The notes beneath the pieces are model-generated. The model did not search any database and was not told the DNA's origin. It worked only from the letters and a program-made list of their open reading frames with translations. From NCBI RefSeq assembly GCF_900177325.1, contig NZ_FXBL01000004.1, positions 5,151,501 through 5,215,500 on the forward strand: 64,000 nucleotides of DNA, read 5' to 3'. The position numbers and the translations under genes are program-made. The DNA is from Mesorhizobium australicum (GTDB lineage Bacteria; Pseudomonadota; Alphaproteobacteria; Rhizobiales; Rhizobiaceae). Positions 53,910-62,569 of the stretch are shown one piece after another. The stretch's first letter is position 1. Each line of letters starts with the position of its first letter.

Positions 53910-55019
53910 CTACTCATCGGCCTCCCGTTCGAGATAGCGGCCGTACATTGCGCTCGCGATGCGCGCGGTCACGGCCGCCTGTCTGCGCAGCACGATATCC
54001 GGGTCGGCACGCCGCCGCTGCGCTTCCTGCGCGATCGCCTCCTCGACCTCCTCCCGCGTCACGAACCGCCTCGGCAGGAAATAGTCCTCGGCCAGCCCGT
54101 ATTCCAGGCAGAAGGCGCGGTTGGACGCTTCAAAGCGCGTGTCGACGAAATCCTTGAGCACATCGAGGAAATCGTCCGTCCCGGACCGCTCGACCGGACG
54201 GCGGAAGTTGCTGTTCCGATCGAAGAAGGCGCCGTGCTGATGCGGCCCCGGAGCCGGCAGGCCGAGCTCGACGGCGAGATGGACAGCCTCCACCAGATCC
54301 GGATCGAACTGCGCGTTCACCGGGGTCTCGTCCCTTTCGGGCAGCGCCGGCGAGGAAAGCCCGCATCGCCGGTAGAAGTCGTCGAGCAGGGAGAACCCGT
54401 AACCCTCGCGCGGGATGAAGCCGGCCGAGATCCTGACGCCGAAAGGAGCGAGCAGGCGGGCGATCTCGCCATAGACCGCGTGCCAGTCGAGGATCAGGTT
54501 GTTCGAGAGCTGGCGCGCCGAGCGCATGTCGGTCTTCACGGCAGCGATGAAGCACGCCTCCAGCCCGGTGAAGTGCAGCGGCTCAAGGCCTGCCGCGCGC
54601 AATGCCTCGCCCACCTCGCGCGTCCGCTCCGGCGAGCGGAACAGCCACTGGCTGTAGGCGGACTGGATGAAGCCCGACTGCCGCCGCGAATAGCCGACCA
54701 CCGTCACGTCCTTCACCACCGGCCGCAGCAGCGCCACGATGTTGCGCAGCGCCACAGGACGCTGGAACATCGTCTCATGGCTGATGACCACCCGGTCGCC
54801 GCGCGCGAACAGGCCGGACACGATGTCGAGGAGCTTGGCGGCGGCGTCCGGGGGCACCGTCTCCTCGATGAGCTGCTTTAGCAGTGCCAGCGGCAGCATG
54901 ACGGAGCGCCCGTCGAAGGGGCTCCCCGCGCGGGCGATCTCCCTCTGGATCGACGACGAGCCGCATTTCGCGGGACCGACGTGCAGGATCAGCGACTTGG
55001 CCAAAACGGTCCTCGGCAT
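53910..55019 (-). CDS. Sulfotransferase-like P-loop protein
   Basis: A 369-residue protein. LILHVGPAKCGSSSIQREI near the N-terminus is a 5'-phosphosulfate-binding-type P-loop (G-x-x-K-x-G-S-S), as in sulfotransferases, and VTVVGYSRRQSGFIQSAYSQW resembles the second PAPS-contact strand with its Arg. The C-terminal half is helical and I do not recognise it. Sulfotransferases of this loose class modify surface glycans or lipids; that is only suggested here. The ATG at 55019 has GGAG 8 bases upstream; a start at 55052 is possible. Confidence 0.68.
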   Translation of the reverse strand: MPRTVLAKSLILHVGPAKCGSSSIQREIARAGSPFDGRSVMLPLALLKQLIEETVPPDAAAKLLDIVSGLFARGDRVVISHETMFQRPVALRNIVALLRPVVKDVTVVGYSRRQSGFIQSAYSQWLFRSPERTREVGEALRAAGLEPLHFTGLEACFIAAVKTDMRSARQLSNNLILDWHAVYGEIARLLAPFGVRISAGFIPREGYGFSLLDDFYRRCGLSSPALPERDETPVNAQFDPDLVEAVHLAVELGLPAPGPHQHGAFFDRNSNFRRPVERSGTDDFLDVLKDFVDTRFEASNRAFCLEYGLAEDYFLPRRFVTREEVEEAIAQEAQRRRADPDIVLRRQAAVTARIASAMYGRYLEREADE

Positions 55020-55129
55020 GGCTGGCTCCGCGATCCGCCCTCGTCCTGACACGGCATCGTGCCGGCCCCGTCGGAAGGCGAACCGCGGCGGTATTGCCTC
55101 TCATTCTTCGCAGAGTGTGCGGCCGTCTT

Positions 55130-55738
55130 TCAAGAGCGTCGGCCGGACCTCTCCCATCGCGTCAGGGTCACCCCGTTGTCGGGGTCGATCGACCGCCTCT
55201 CGAATGGCGCGAGGCCGGCCGCGGCGAGCACGGCGCGCGGATGGCCGGCGCCGAAACAGGATATGCCGCCCGGAAGCACGAACGGCTCGACCTCCGCCAG
55301 CATGAACTCGTCGTAGAACGGCAGGAAATGGTCGAACACCCGCTGGCCGCCGGTGACCGCGACGACACCCTCCGGCACGTCCAGCCGCGCGAGCAGATCG
55401 CCGATCGCCATGCCGGCCGGATTGTAGAACGTCGCCAGCCGATCGGCCGCATCAGGCGCGAACCGTTCCACCGAACCGGTGAAGACGAGCCTGCGCCGCC
55501 CCGGATTGGGATGCCGCCCGTGGCCGAGGCTGCCGAGAACGACGAGGCTCGACCTGTCCAGCGCCGCCTGGAAGATCCCCCAGTCGGCATCGTTCCTCAG
55601 CGGCGCAGGCATCAACCCCCGCGCATCGGCGATCATGCCGTCAGCCGAAACGATGGCATGGCCGGCCACGCGATAGGACTTTCCGTGGCTGGAGACTATC
55701 GGCAGGACGCTGTTCCTCGGATTGGGCAGGGCCATCAC
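55130..55738 (-). CDS. RibD C-terminal/dihydrofolate reductase-like protein
   Basis: A 202-residue protein of the DHFR/RibD_C fold. AIVSADGMIADARG near residue 28 matches the family's opening strand (S-x-D-G-x-I-A), LVVLGSLGH the second NADP-contact strand, and VVAVTGGQRVFDHFLPFYDEFML the GGxxV-F region. Such proteins reduce pterin or flavin precursors; this one is not fused to a deaminase and is shorter than FolA-adjacent relatives, so its substrate is unknown. Two adjacent ATGs (55738, 55735) are possible. Confidence 0.75.
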   Translation of the reverse strand: MMALPNPRNSVLPIVSSHGKSYRVAGHAIVSADGMIADARGLMPAPLRNDADWGIFQAALDRSSLVVLGSLGHGRHPNPGRRRLVFTGSVERFAPDAADRLATFYNPAGMAIGDLLARLDVPEGVVAVTGGQRVFDHFLPFYDEFMLAEVEPFVLPGGISCFGAGHPRAVLAAAGLAPFERRSIDPDNGVTLTRWERSGRRS

Positions 55739-55902
55739 CGCCCACCGCCTTCGGTATCGGCAGTCCGGCTCGGCGGCAAGCCTCGGAACGACCGGCGGTC
55801 CACACCAGAGCTCGGATCGAATCTACACAAACCATCCAAAACGACAGCCGCGACATCCAGCACCGGCCGTAAAAATATCAGCACTTTCAATGGATTGTCA
55901 GT

Positions 55903-55977
55903 TGGTACGCCCAAGGGGAATCGAACCCCTGTTTGCGCCGTGAGAGGGCGCCGTCCTAACCGCTAGACGATGGGCGC
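55903..55977 (-). tRNA. tRNA-Glu (anticodon CTC)
   Basis: On the minus strand the gene begins GCGCCCATCGTCTAGCGG and folds into a full cloverleaf. Acceptor GCGCCCA pairs with TGGGCGT, the D-loop has the GGTTAGGAC segment, the anticodon stem GCGCC/GGCGC carries loop CTCTCAC with anticodon CTC, and the T arm is AGGGGTTCGATTCCCCT. The 3' CCA is encoded. It is a single tRNA gene between a reductase gene and DUF3108. No duplicated 3' end suggesting an integrated element was found within the window. Confidence 0.95.
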
Positions 55978-56291
55978 ATACCGAACTGGGCGGGATATAT
56001 TCTGCCTCCGCGCGAAATGCAACCGTCGGGCGGGAAATCCTGGCGCGGGCAAGGCGCCCCATGTTTCGCGGCTGCGGCGACCACGTCTGGAGGCGGCGCT
56101 GCCTGTCAAAGTCCTTGCTGTATATATTCCTCATCGCCACGCAGCGGGCCCGGTCGCGGTGCATCAAGCCCCCGTCGCGCGGCAGGGCCTTCCGTCCGTG
56201 GCCTGCTTCATATTAATGTCCAATTCCAAGGAGTAAGATCAAGCGGTCCCGTGCGGCGTCGCCCGCGGGAACGAAGCCGGAATTGCCGTCC
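55978..56291. other. Intergenic region between tRNA-Glu and the DUF3108 gene
   Basis: About 310 bases without a credible gene. It must hold the divergent promoters for tRNA-Glu and DUF3108. An AAGGAG stretch near 56228-56233 is not followed by a reading frame of useful length. I see no clear palindrome. Confidence 0.5.
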
Positions 56292-57077
56292 ATGATCGCT
56301 CGAATGCTTGCCGTGCTGGCGCTTGCCGGCCTGACATCCACCTCCGTTGCGGCGGAGGGGCCCAAATCGTTCCGTGTCGACTATTCGGTGTCGATCCTGG
56401 GGCTGAACATCGCGCGCTCGAGCTTCGAGAGCACGATCGAGCCGCGCACCTTCTCCGTCTCCGGCACCGTGGCCTCAAGCGGCATTGCCCGCATCTTCGA
56501 CCAGACCGAGGGCACCGCCGAGGTGCGGGGCAATTTCGGCGACGACGGCGCGCAGGGCAACCGCTTCCTGCTCAACTACACATCCGGCAAGAAGAAGAAG
56601 AGCACCGAGATCGCCTTCTCTAAGGGCACCGTCACCCGCGCGCTCAATACGCCCGCCCGCAAGCCCGACCCAAAGGTCTGGGTGCCCGTGAAGAAGGCCG
56701 ACCTCGTCTCGGTCGCCGACCCGCTCTCGGCCTCGCTGGTCAAGGCCTCCGGCCTGCGCGACGTCTGCGACAGGACAATCAAGGTGTTCGACGGCGAGAT
56801 GCGGATGGACCTGAGGCTCTCCTATGTCGACACCGGCACCGCCGAGACGCGCGGCTATTCCGGCCAGACGGTCACCTGCCGCGCCCGCTTCGTGCCGATC
56901 GGCGGCTACAAGGGCGACCACAAGTCGATCGCGTTCCTGAAGAACAAGAGCAAGATCCTGATCTCCTTCGCCCCGCTCGGCACCACTGGCGTTTACGCCC
57001 CGATCAAGGTATCGGCGACCACGGAGATCGGAACGCTGGTCGTCAACGCGCGGCGGTTCGAAGCAATCAGCCAGTAG
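56292..57077 (+). CDS. DUF3108 exported protein
   Basis: A 261-residue exported protein. Signal peptide about 1-22 (MIARMLAVLALAGLTSTSVA), then a beta-rich domain starting FRVDYSVSILGLNIARSSFES, the usual opening of DUF3108 proteins, and GYSGQTVTCRARFVPIGGYKGDH with one of two mature cysteines. The family is periplasmic or outer-membrane associated, with unknown function. A TTG three codons upstream (56283) could also be the start. It lies 30 bases before the exporter gene and may share its transcript. Confidence 0.83.
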   Translation: MIARMLAVLALAGLTSTSVAAEGPKSFRVDYSVSILGLNIARSSFESTIEPRTFSVSGTVASSGIARIFDQTEGTAEVRGNFGDDGAQGNRFLLNYTSGKKKKSTEIAFSKGTVTRALNTPARKPDPKVWVPVKKADLVSVADPLSASLVKASGLRDVCDRTIKVFDGEMRMDLRLSYVDTGTAETRGYSGQTVTCRARFVPIGGYKGDHKSIAFLKNKSKILISFAPLGTTGVYAPIKVSATTEIGTLVVNARRFEAISQ

Positions 57078-57107
57078 ACCGTCCCCCGCGGACGGCGGGG
57101 AGCGGAA

Positions 57108-57998
57108 GTGGGCCGCGCGACACTCATCGGGTTTTCGGCCGTCGCCATGTGGGCGCTGCTGGCGCTGCTCACCGACGCGTCCGGCGCGGTGCCGCCTTTC
57201 CTCCTCTCCGCGCTCGCCTTCTCGATCGGGGCGGCGATCGGTTTCGCCGCCCGCCTCGCCGGCCTGTCGCCGCCGCCGACGGAACCCGTGCCCGCCGCCG
57301 TCTGGGTCATCGGCATCGCCGGCCTGTTCGGCTACCACTTCTTCTATTTCACCGCGCTGCGCGCCGCCCCCGCGGTCGAGGCGAGCCTGATCGCCTATCT
57401 CTGGCCGCTGTTCATCGTGGTCGGCTCGGCGCTGATGCCGGGCGAACGGCTGCGCTGGTTCCACGTCGCGGGTGCGCTGCTTGGCCTTGCCGGCACGGCC
57501 CTGATCGTCACCAAGGGCGGCGCGGTCGCCTTCGAGGCGCGCTACGGTTTCGGCTATGCGATGGCGCTGGTCTGCGCCTTCGTCTGGGCAATCTACTCGC
57601 TGGCCTCCCGCCGCTTTCCGCAAGTGCCGACCTCCGTCGTCACCTGGTTCTGCCTCGCCACCGCCATCCTGTCGGCGCTCTGCCATCTGGCGCTGGAAGA
57701 AACCGTCTGGCCGCAGGGCGCCGGCCAGTGGCTCGCCGTCGCCGGCCTCGGCCTGATGCCGGTAGGGGCCGCCTTCTACGCCTGGGATTACGGCGTCAAG
57801 CACGGCAACATCCAGGTGCTGGGAGCTGCGAGCTATGCGGCCCCGCTGCTGTCGACGCTGGTGCTGATTGCCGGCGGCGCGGCGAAAGCCGAGCCCGCAA
57901 TCCTCGGCGCCTGCGTGCTGATCACGGCGGGCGCGGTGCTGGCGGCAAAGAACATGCTGTTCCGGGCAAGCGGCGCAGCCGAGGGAGCCAAGCCATGA
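57108..57998 (+). CDS. EamA/DMT family exporter, YddG-like
   Basis: A 296-residue inner-membrane transporter with ten predicted membrane segments in two EamA halves. LFGYHFFYFTALRAAPAVEASLIAYLWPLFIV in the first half and GLMPVGAAFYAWDYGVKHGNIQVLGAASY in the second match the YddG aromatic amino acid exporter group. Substrate is inferred and could be other amino acids. Translation starts at GTG behind GGGGAGCGGAA. It overlaps the next gene by four bases (ATGA). Confidence 0.83.
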   Translation: MGRATLIGFSAVAMWALLALLTDASGAVPPFLLSALAFSIGAAIGFAARLAGLSPPPTEPVPAAVWVIGIAGLFGYHFFYFTALRAAPAVEASLIAYLWPLFIVVGSALMPGERLRWFHVAGALLGLAGTALIVTKGGAVAFEARYGFGYAMALVCAFVWAIYSLASRRFPQVPTSVVTWFCLATAILSALCHLALEETVWPQGAGQWLAVAGLGLMPVGAAFYAWDYGVKHGNIQVLGAASYAAPLLSTLVLIAGGAAKAEPAILGACVLITAGAVLAAKNMLFRASGAAEGAKP

Positions 57999-58666
57999 TG
58001 CCCTTCCCGGACGGCATGGCGGGAACGGCGAATGGCACGCTGATCTTCAGCGTGCTCCTCGCCCTCTACTACGGCATCATCGTGCACCGCGCTCCCTCGC
58101 TCAGGCGCACGATCGTCAAGACCGGCTCGGTCGCCCTGCTCGTGCTTCTCGCCTGGCTGCAAGGTGGGCCGCCGCTGTTGATCTCGGCCCTTGCGCTCAG
58201 CGCCGTCGGCGACGCCTGCCTGGCGCAGGAGGGCGAGACGCCGTTCCTCGCAGGGCTCGCAAGCTTCCTCTGCGCCCACGTCGCCTATGTCGCTCTGTTC
58301 TGGACCAAGGGCGGCGGCATCGCCGAGATCCTGTCCGAGCCGTCCCGCATCGTCATCGCCGTGGCCCTGGTCGCGGCGGTGGCGCTCATCCTGTCGCGGC
58401 TCTGGCCGGCACTTGAGGCGGCAATGCGCCCGCCGGTGGCGCTCTACTGCGTCGCGATCCTGGCGATGGGCATCTCGTCGCTGTCCGAACTCGGCGCGAC
58501 GGTGGTGTTGGGCGCGGTGCTGTTCATGGCGTCGGACGCGATCCTGGCCGCGGGACGCTTCCTCGTGCCGGCGGGCGATCCGCGCCATGCCTGGATTCAG
58601 CCGCTGGTCTGGGCGCTCTATTACGCGGCCCAGCTGCTGCTGACGCTCAGCTTCGTCGTCGCCTGA
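57995..58666 (+). CDS. YhhN/TMEM86-type lysoplasmalogenase family protein
   Basis: A 223-residue integral membrane protein with about eight segments. LSAVGDACLAQ and LFMASDAILAAGRF match the two conserved aspartate motifs (GD and SD) of the YhhN/TMEM86 family, whose animal members hydrolyse lysoplasmalogens. The bacterial role is largely unknown. It is translationally coupled to the upstream exporter by an ATGA overlap. Its stop abuts that of the convergent small gene at TGATCA. Confidence 0.82.
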   Translation: MMPFPDGMAGTANGTLIFSVLLALYYGIIVHRAPSLRRTIVKTGSVALLVLLAWLQGGPPLLISALALSAVGDACLAQEGETPFLAGLASFLCAHVAYVALFWTKGGGIAEILSEPSRIVIAVALVAAVALILSRLWPALEAAMRPPVALYCVAILAMGISSLSELGATVVLGAVLFMASDAILAAGRFLVPAGDPRHAWIQPLVWALYYAAQLLLTLSFVVA

Positions 58667-58930
58667 TCAGACCTCGCAATAGGCCGACGCGACCGCGTCG
58701 TAGCTCGCGCTCGCCTCGCCGCGCGGCGGCTGCGTCAGCGCGATGACGGCGGCGGCGTCGGCCCGCGTGATGTTGGACAGGAAGAGCCTGAGCTGATCGG
58801 CATCGGCCTCCTGGCCGCGCCGCCCGGCCTGCGGCTGAACCGGCCCCGTCGCCGACTGTGCGGATTGCGGCTGCGCACCGGCGCGCGCCATCGGCACGCC
58901 GACGGCGTCCGACCTTACGTTTCCAAGCAT
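58667..58930 (-). CDS. Small hypothetical protein
   Basis: An 87-residue protein, Ala/Gln/Pro-rich in the first half and ending DAVASAYCEV. No signal peptide, membrane segment or family recognised. It is preceded by an AGGGGG stretch and its downstream neighbour is the convergent lysoplasmalogenase-like gene. It could be a genuine conserved small protein of rhizobia or an open frame by chance in GC-rich DNA; I consider it somewhat more likely real. Confidence 0.5.
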   Translation of the reverse strand: MLGNVRSDAVGVPMARAGAQPQSAQSATGPVQPQAGRRGQEADADQLRLFLSNITRADAAAVIALTQPPRGEASASYDAVASAYCEV

Positions 58931-59033
58931 GTGAGCCCCCTCAACGCTGGCTATGCCCTAGAGATAGCAGGCCGCGTTTGAGGTTGCGTTGCAGCATGCC
59001 GGAGCAATCGACTCAAACTTTAGCGGTTGGCGA

Positions 59034-59729
59034 TTACGAGCCGGTCGCCGTCCGCACCAGCGCCTTGGCGTCCTCGCTCGCCCACTCGGCCGGACCGTTC
59101 ATATTGGCGATCAGGCAGCCGTCGCGGTCGACGAGCAGCGTCACCGGCAGGCCGAGCGCCAGGCCGCGCTTCTTCAGTTCGTTGAAGAGCGCCAGCGTGT
59201 TCTCCCGATAGTAGCCGAGGCTCGACACGCCTGTTTCGGCGAGGAACTTCTTCGGCTTGGTGTCGTCGCCGGTGTCGACATTGACGGCGACCACTTCGAA
59301 ACCGTCCGACCCCATCTCCTTCTGCAGCGCGTCCAGCGCCGGCATCTCGGCGCGGCAGGGCGCGCACCAGGTGGCCCAGAGATTGACCAGCAGCACCTTG
59401 CCCGACATCGCGCCGAAGGTGGTCTTCGCGCCCGACGGATCGTTGAGCGACAGGCCCGCCAGCGACTGAGGCGGGTTTGCCGCAAGCATCGCCGCCACCT
59501 CGCCCTTAGCGGCTGCCGCGACCGTATTGGCCCGGTCGGACTTCTGCGCGCACTGGGCGATGTCGGCCTCGGCGCCCGCAGGGCGCGCGAGCGCAGCCGG
59601 TTCCTCGGGCAGATTGTTGCCAGAGGGCACCCCGCTCACGTATACCGCCACCGCGCCGGTCGCCAGACCCGCGACCGCCGCGAGGAGGACCGGGCGAAGC
59701 CCCGGAAATCCGCTTTTTCTGTCCGCCAT
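59034..59729 (-). CDS. TlpA-type membrane-anchored thioredoxin
   Basis: A 231-residue protein with an N-terminal membrane anchor (~12-32: [21 protein letters not shown]) and a periplasmic thioredoxin domain whose active site is WCAPC in [17 protein letters not shown]. The cis-Pro region is [13 protein letters not shown]. TlpA/ResA proteins reduce disulfides in the periplasm, often for cytochrome c or cytochrome oxidase assembly; an additional Cys pair in other parts is not obvious. The start at 59729 is preceded by GAGACGAGAACGG; ATGs further upstream would overlap argH. It is divergent from argH with a 31-base gap. Confidence 0.88.
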   Translation of the reverse strand: MADRKSGFPGLRPVLLAAVAGLATGAVAVYVSGVPSGNNLPEEPAALARPAGAEADIAQCAQKSDRANTVAAAAKGEVAAMLAANPPQSLAGLSLNDPSGAKTTFGAMSGKVLLVNLWATWCAPCRAEMPALDALQKEMGSDGFEVVAVNVDTGDDTKPKKFLAETGVSSLGYYRENTLALFNELKKRGLALGLPVTLLVDRDGCLIANMNGPAEWASEDAKALVRTATGS

Positions 59730-59760
59730 CCGTTCTCGTCTCCGGAGCGCCGTAAACACC

Positions 59761-61161
59761 ATGTCCGAGAAAAAGGCCAGCAATGAGATGTGGGGCGGGC
59801 GTTTCGCCTCAGGTCCGGCCGCGATCATGGAGGCGATCAACGCCTCGATCGGCTTCGACAAGAAGCTCTACGCGCAGGACATCGCCGGCTCGCTGGCGCA
59901 TTCGGAAATGCTGGCCGAACAGGGCATCATCGCAAAAGCCGATCAAGAAAAGATCGCTCACGGGCTGAACACGATCCTGTCAGAGATCGAAGCCGGCACC
60001 TTCGTCTTCTCGACCAAGCTCGAAGACATCCACATGAACGTGGAATCGCGGCTTGCCGAACTGATCGGCCCGGCGGCCGGCCGGCTGCACACCGCGCGCT
60101 CTCGCAACGACCAGGTGGCGGTCGACTTCCGCCTGTGGACGAAGAACGAGCTGACCCGCACCGCCGAAGCCCTGAAGGGCCTGATCGCCGCTTTCCTCGA
60201 CAAGGCCGAAGCGCATGCCGCCACCGTCATGCCCGGCTTCACCCATCTCCAGACCGCGCAGCCGGTGACCTTCGGCCATCACTGCATGGCCTATGTCGAG
60301 ATGTTCGGCCGCGACCTCTCGCGCGTCCGCGACGCGATCGAGCGGCTGGACGAGAGCCCGCTGGGCGCGGCCGCACTCGCCGGCACCGGCTTCCCGATCG
60401 ACCGCCACAGGACGGCGTCGGCACTCGGCTTCCGCGAGCCGACCCGCAACTCGATCGACAGCGTCTCCGACCGCGACTATGCGCTGGAGTTCCTGTCGGT
60501 CGCCGCCATCTGCGCCACGCATCTGTCGCGGCTGGCGGAGGAGATCGTCATCTGGTCGACGCCGCAATTCGCCTTCGTGCGCCTGTCGGACCAGTTCTCC
60601 ACCGGCTCCTCGATCATGCCGCAGAAGAAGAACCCGGATGCCGCCGAGCTGGTGCGCGCCAAGACCGGCCGCATCAACGGCCATCTCGTCGGCCTCCTGA
60701 CCGTCATGAAGGGCCTGCCGCTTGCCTATTCCAAGGACATGCAGGAGGACAAGGAGGCCGTCTTCGACGCTGCCGAGACACTCGACCTGATGATCGCGGC
60801 GATGACCGGCATGGTCGGCGACATGACGATCAATACCGACGCGATGAAACGCGCCGCCGGCTCCGGCTTCTCCACCGCAACCGACCTCGCCGACTGGCTG
60901 GTGCGCGAGGCCGGCCTGCCCTTCCGCGAGGCCCACCACGTCACCGGCCGCGCCGTCGCCATGGCCGAGGCGCAGAAGAAGGGCCTCGAAAAACTGTCGA
61001 TCGAGGACCTCCGCTCGCTGAACCCGGCCATTACCGAGGACGTCTATTCGGTCCTGTCGGTCAACAATTCGGTCAAGAGCCGCAAGTCCTTCGGCGGCAC
61101 CGCGCCCGCCGAAGTGAAGCGCCAGATCAGGTACTGGAGGAAGCGGCTGGCGAAGGCGTGA
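59761..61161 (+). CDS. argH: Argininosuccinate lyase
   Basis: Cytosolic enzyme of arginine synthesis, cleaving argininosuccinate to arginine and fumarate; 466 residues. The superfamily signature [12 protein letters not shown] is present around residue 280, [11 protein letters not shown] near 110, and the N-terminal MWGGRF. The ATG at 59761 is the family start. Downstream there is a palindromic repeat and then a gene on the opposite strand, before lptM and lysA. Confidence 0.96.
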   Translation: MSEKKASNEMWGGRFASGPAAIMEAINASIGFDKKLYAQDIAGSLAHSEMLAEQGIIAKADQEKIAHGLNTILSEIEAGTFVFSTKLEDIHMNVESRLAELIGPAAGRLHTARSRNDQVAVDFRLWTKNELTRTAEALKGLIAAFLDKAEAHAATVMPGFTHLQTAQPVTFGHHCMAYVEMFGRDLSRVRDAIERLDESPLGAAALAGTGFPIDRHRTASALGFREPTRNSIDSVSDRDYALEFLSVAAICATHLSRLAEEIVIWSTPQFAFVRLSDQFSTGSSIMPQKKNPDAAELVRAKTGRINGHLVGLLTVMKGLPLAYSKDMQEDKEAVFDAAETLDLMIAAMTGMVGDMTINTDAMKRAAGSGFSTATDLADWLVREAGLPFREAHHVTGRAVAMAEAQKKGLEKLSIEDLRSLNPAITEDVYSVLSVNNSVKSRKSFGGTAPAEVKRQIRYWRKRLAKA

Positions 61162-61178
61162 GCGCCTACACCCGAGGC

Positions 61179-61359
61179 CGTCATCCTCGGGCTTGTCCCG
61201 AGGATTTACCCACGGTCGAGCGCCTGAACGGTCCCAGAAACCCGCCAACGACGGCAGATCCTCGGGGTGAGATCGCGGTTTGACCATCGGGCAAATTGCA
61301 AGGTCCAGTGGACCTTGCAAAGCCAATCGAACGCCCGAAGGGCAGGCCCGAGGATGACG
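61179..61359. repeat. Composite inverted-repeat element after argH
   Basis: CGTCATCCTCGGGC (61179-61192) and GCCCGAGGATGACG (61346-61359) are perfect 14-base inverted ends. Inside them a perfect 25-base palindrome (TTGCAAGGTCCA / TGGACCTTGCAA around one G) lies at 61296-61320. The CCTCGGGC-type ends are familiar from dispersed rhizobial repeats (recollection). It occupies the gap between argH and the convergent ATPase gene. Confidence 0.65.
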
Positions 61360-61372
61360 TCAGCGAAAAGCG

Positions 61373-62086
61373 TCAAGCCGCTTCGGAGAGCCTTATCTCC
61401 CCGCCATTCAGAAACACCGCTCTGTCGAACAGCGCCAAATCGAGCGGGTTGGGCAGGCGCACGTCCGACCAGTCCGGCACAGACTTCTTTCCTGCATCAT
61501 AGGCCCGGTCGATCTGCGAGATGAAGACGAGGATGACGCCGCGGTCGGCCGCGAACGCCTTCAGCCGGCGCACCTGCGTCGCGAGGTCGGGATTGTCCCG
61601 CCTCTGGTCGAGCAGCTGCAGGTAGTCGATCACGGCGAGCGCGCCGCGCGGCGCCTCTGCCAGCGCCTTCATCACGTGATCCGCGCTGATTGCGTCCGAC
61701 AGGTCGACCTCGAAGCGCCCTTCCAGGCCGGACGGCTCCACGCCGATCGCCCGCAGCCGGTCGAGCACGTCCCTCATCGTGTATTCGAGCGTGAAGAACA
61801 CGCTCCTGTGCCCCGCCTTCGCCGCCTCGACGGCAAGCTCCAGGCTGAGCAGCGTCTTGCCCTGGCCCGGCCGGGCGCCGACCAGCACGAGGTCGCCGGG
61901 ACGCAGGCGCACATGCAGTTCGCGGGCCGATATCGAGCAGGTATGCCGCGCGGCGAGCAGGCTCCAGCTCGCAAAGCCCTCCTCGCGGGCGACGCCGTCG
62001 AGCGCGGCGTGGAGCGGCAGTCCGGCCGAGCGGGCGGCGAGCTTCGCCTTGCGCTTGAGATGGGGAATGGATGCGGTGAGTTTCAT
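61373..62086 (-). CDS. DnaB-like RecA-fold ATPase with a short helical N-terminal module
   Basis: A 237-residue protein. Residues ~45-237 form a RecA/DnaB-type ATPase core: Walker A GARPGQGKT (~70-78), a FFTLEYTM strand with the catalytic glutamate, Walker B-like LAVIDYLQLLDQ and VFISQID, corresponding to DnaB motifs H1, H1a, H2 and H3. There is no DnaB N-terminal primase-binding domain. Residues ~5-45 instead hold a helical module ending AREEGFASWSLLA. The function is unknown; family members are annotated as small DNA helicases. It lies on the opposite strand between argH and lptM-lysA, so it may be an insertion into a conserved order. Confidence 0.8.
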   Translation of the reverse strand: MKLTASIPHLKRKAKLAARSAGLPLHAALDGVAREEGFASWSLLAARHTCSISARELHVRLRPGDLVLVGARPGQGKTLLSLELAVEAAKAGHRSVFFTLEYTMRDVLDRLRAIGVEPSGLEGRFEVDLSDAISADHVMKALAEAPRGALAVIDYLQLLDQRRDNPDLATQVRRLKAFAADRGVILVFISQIDRAYDAGKKSVPDWSDVRLPNPLDLALFDRAVFLNGGEIRLSEAA

Positions 62087-62334
62087 CGAATGCCTCCTGA
62101 TGCGGGCGGTCTTCGCAATCCCTCCTCATGCGCAGCGCCCGAACAGCAGGTTCGACGATCGATATGCCCCGCATGAAAAATGCTTCCCCGTCGGAGGGAG
62201 GAGGCTCGGGCCGAGCCGAATCGGATGATAGGCGAATTGCCGCCGGCATGAAACATCGACGGCATGCGCACATGAGGGTGCAATTAACTGCAATCTCGGT
62301 TATGAGCATTTCACATCTCGTTCGGACCCGCTCC

Positions 62335-62547
62335 ATGACCACATCCCGCCTGATCTTCTCCACGGTGCTGATCCTCGCCGTCGTCGGCGTGTCGGCCTGC
62401 GGCCGTCGCGCGCCGCTCGACCGGCCGATCGACGTGCAGTACGAGCAGGAGAAGGAAGCGGCGCGGAAGGCGGGCCGCCCGGCGCCGCAGAAACCGTCGA
62501 CCGACGTGCCCGAGCGGCCGTTCATCCTCGACGGCCTGATCGACTGA
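62335..62547 (+). CDS. lptM: LptM-type small lipoprotein
   Basis: A 70-residue lipoprotein. Signal peptide ends in VGVSAC, a good lipobox with Cys22, and continues CGRRAPLDRPID, the LptM/YifL-like opening after the lipid-bearing Cys. LptM in E. coli helps assemble the LptD/LptE lipopolysaccharide translocon. It is 22 bases upstream of lysA, as in many proteobacteria, and probably co-transcribed. An in-frame ATG at 62302 is possible but gives a worse signal peptide. Confidence 0.82.
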   Translation: MTTSRLIFSTVLILAVVGVSACGRRAPLDRPIDVQYEQEKEAARKAGRPAPQKPSTDVPERPFILDGLID

Positions 62548-62569
62548 CCCTTTCGCCGGGACCATTTCC

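Noticed and set aside
50388..54881. Open frame of 1,497 codons on the plus strand
   Set aside because: It lies antisense to the hybrid kinase, pcp and sulfotransferase-like genes, has Arg/His/Asp-rich composition without domains, and comes from the high GC content. The minus-strand genes have clear motifs.
55860..55977. Integration site of a mobile element at tRNA-Glu
   Set aside because: No integrase gene, no duplicated tRNA 3' end and no change in coding style are seen on either side in the window.
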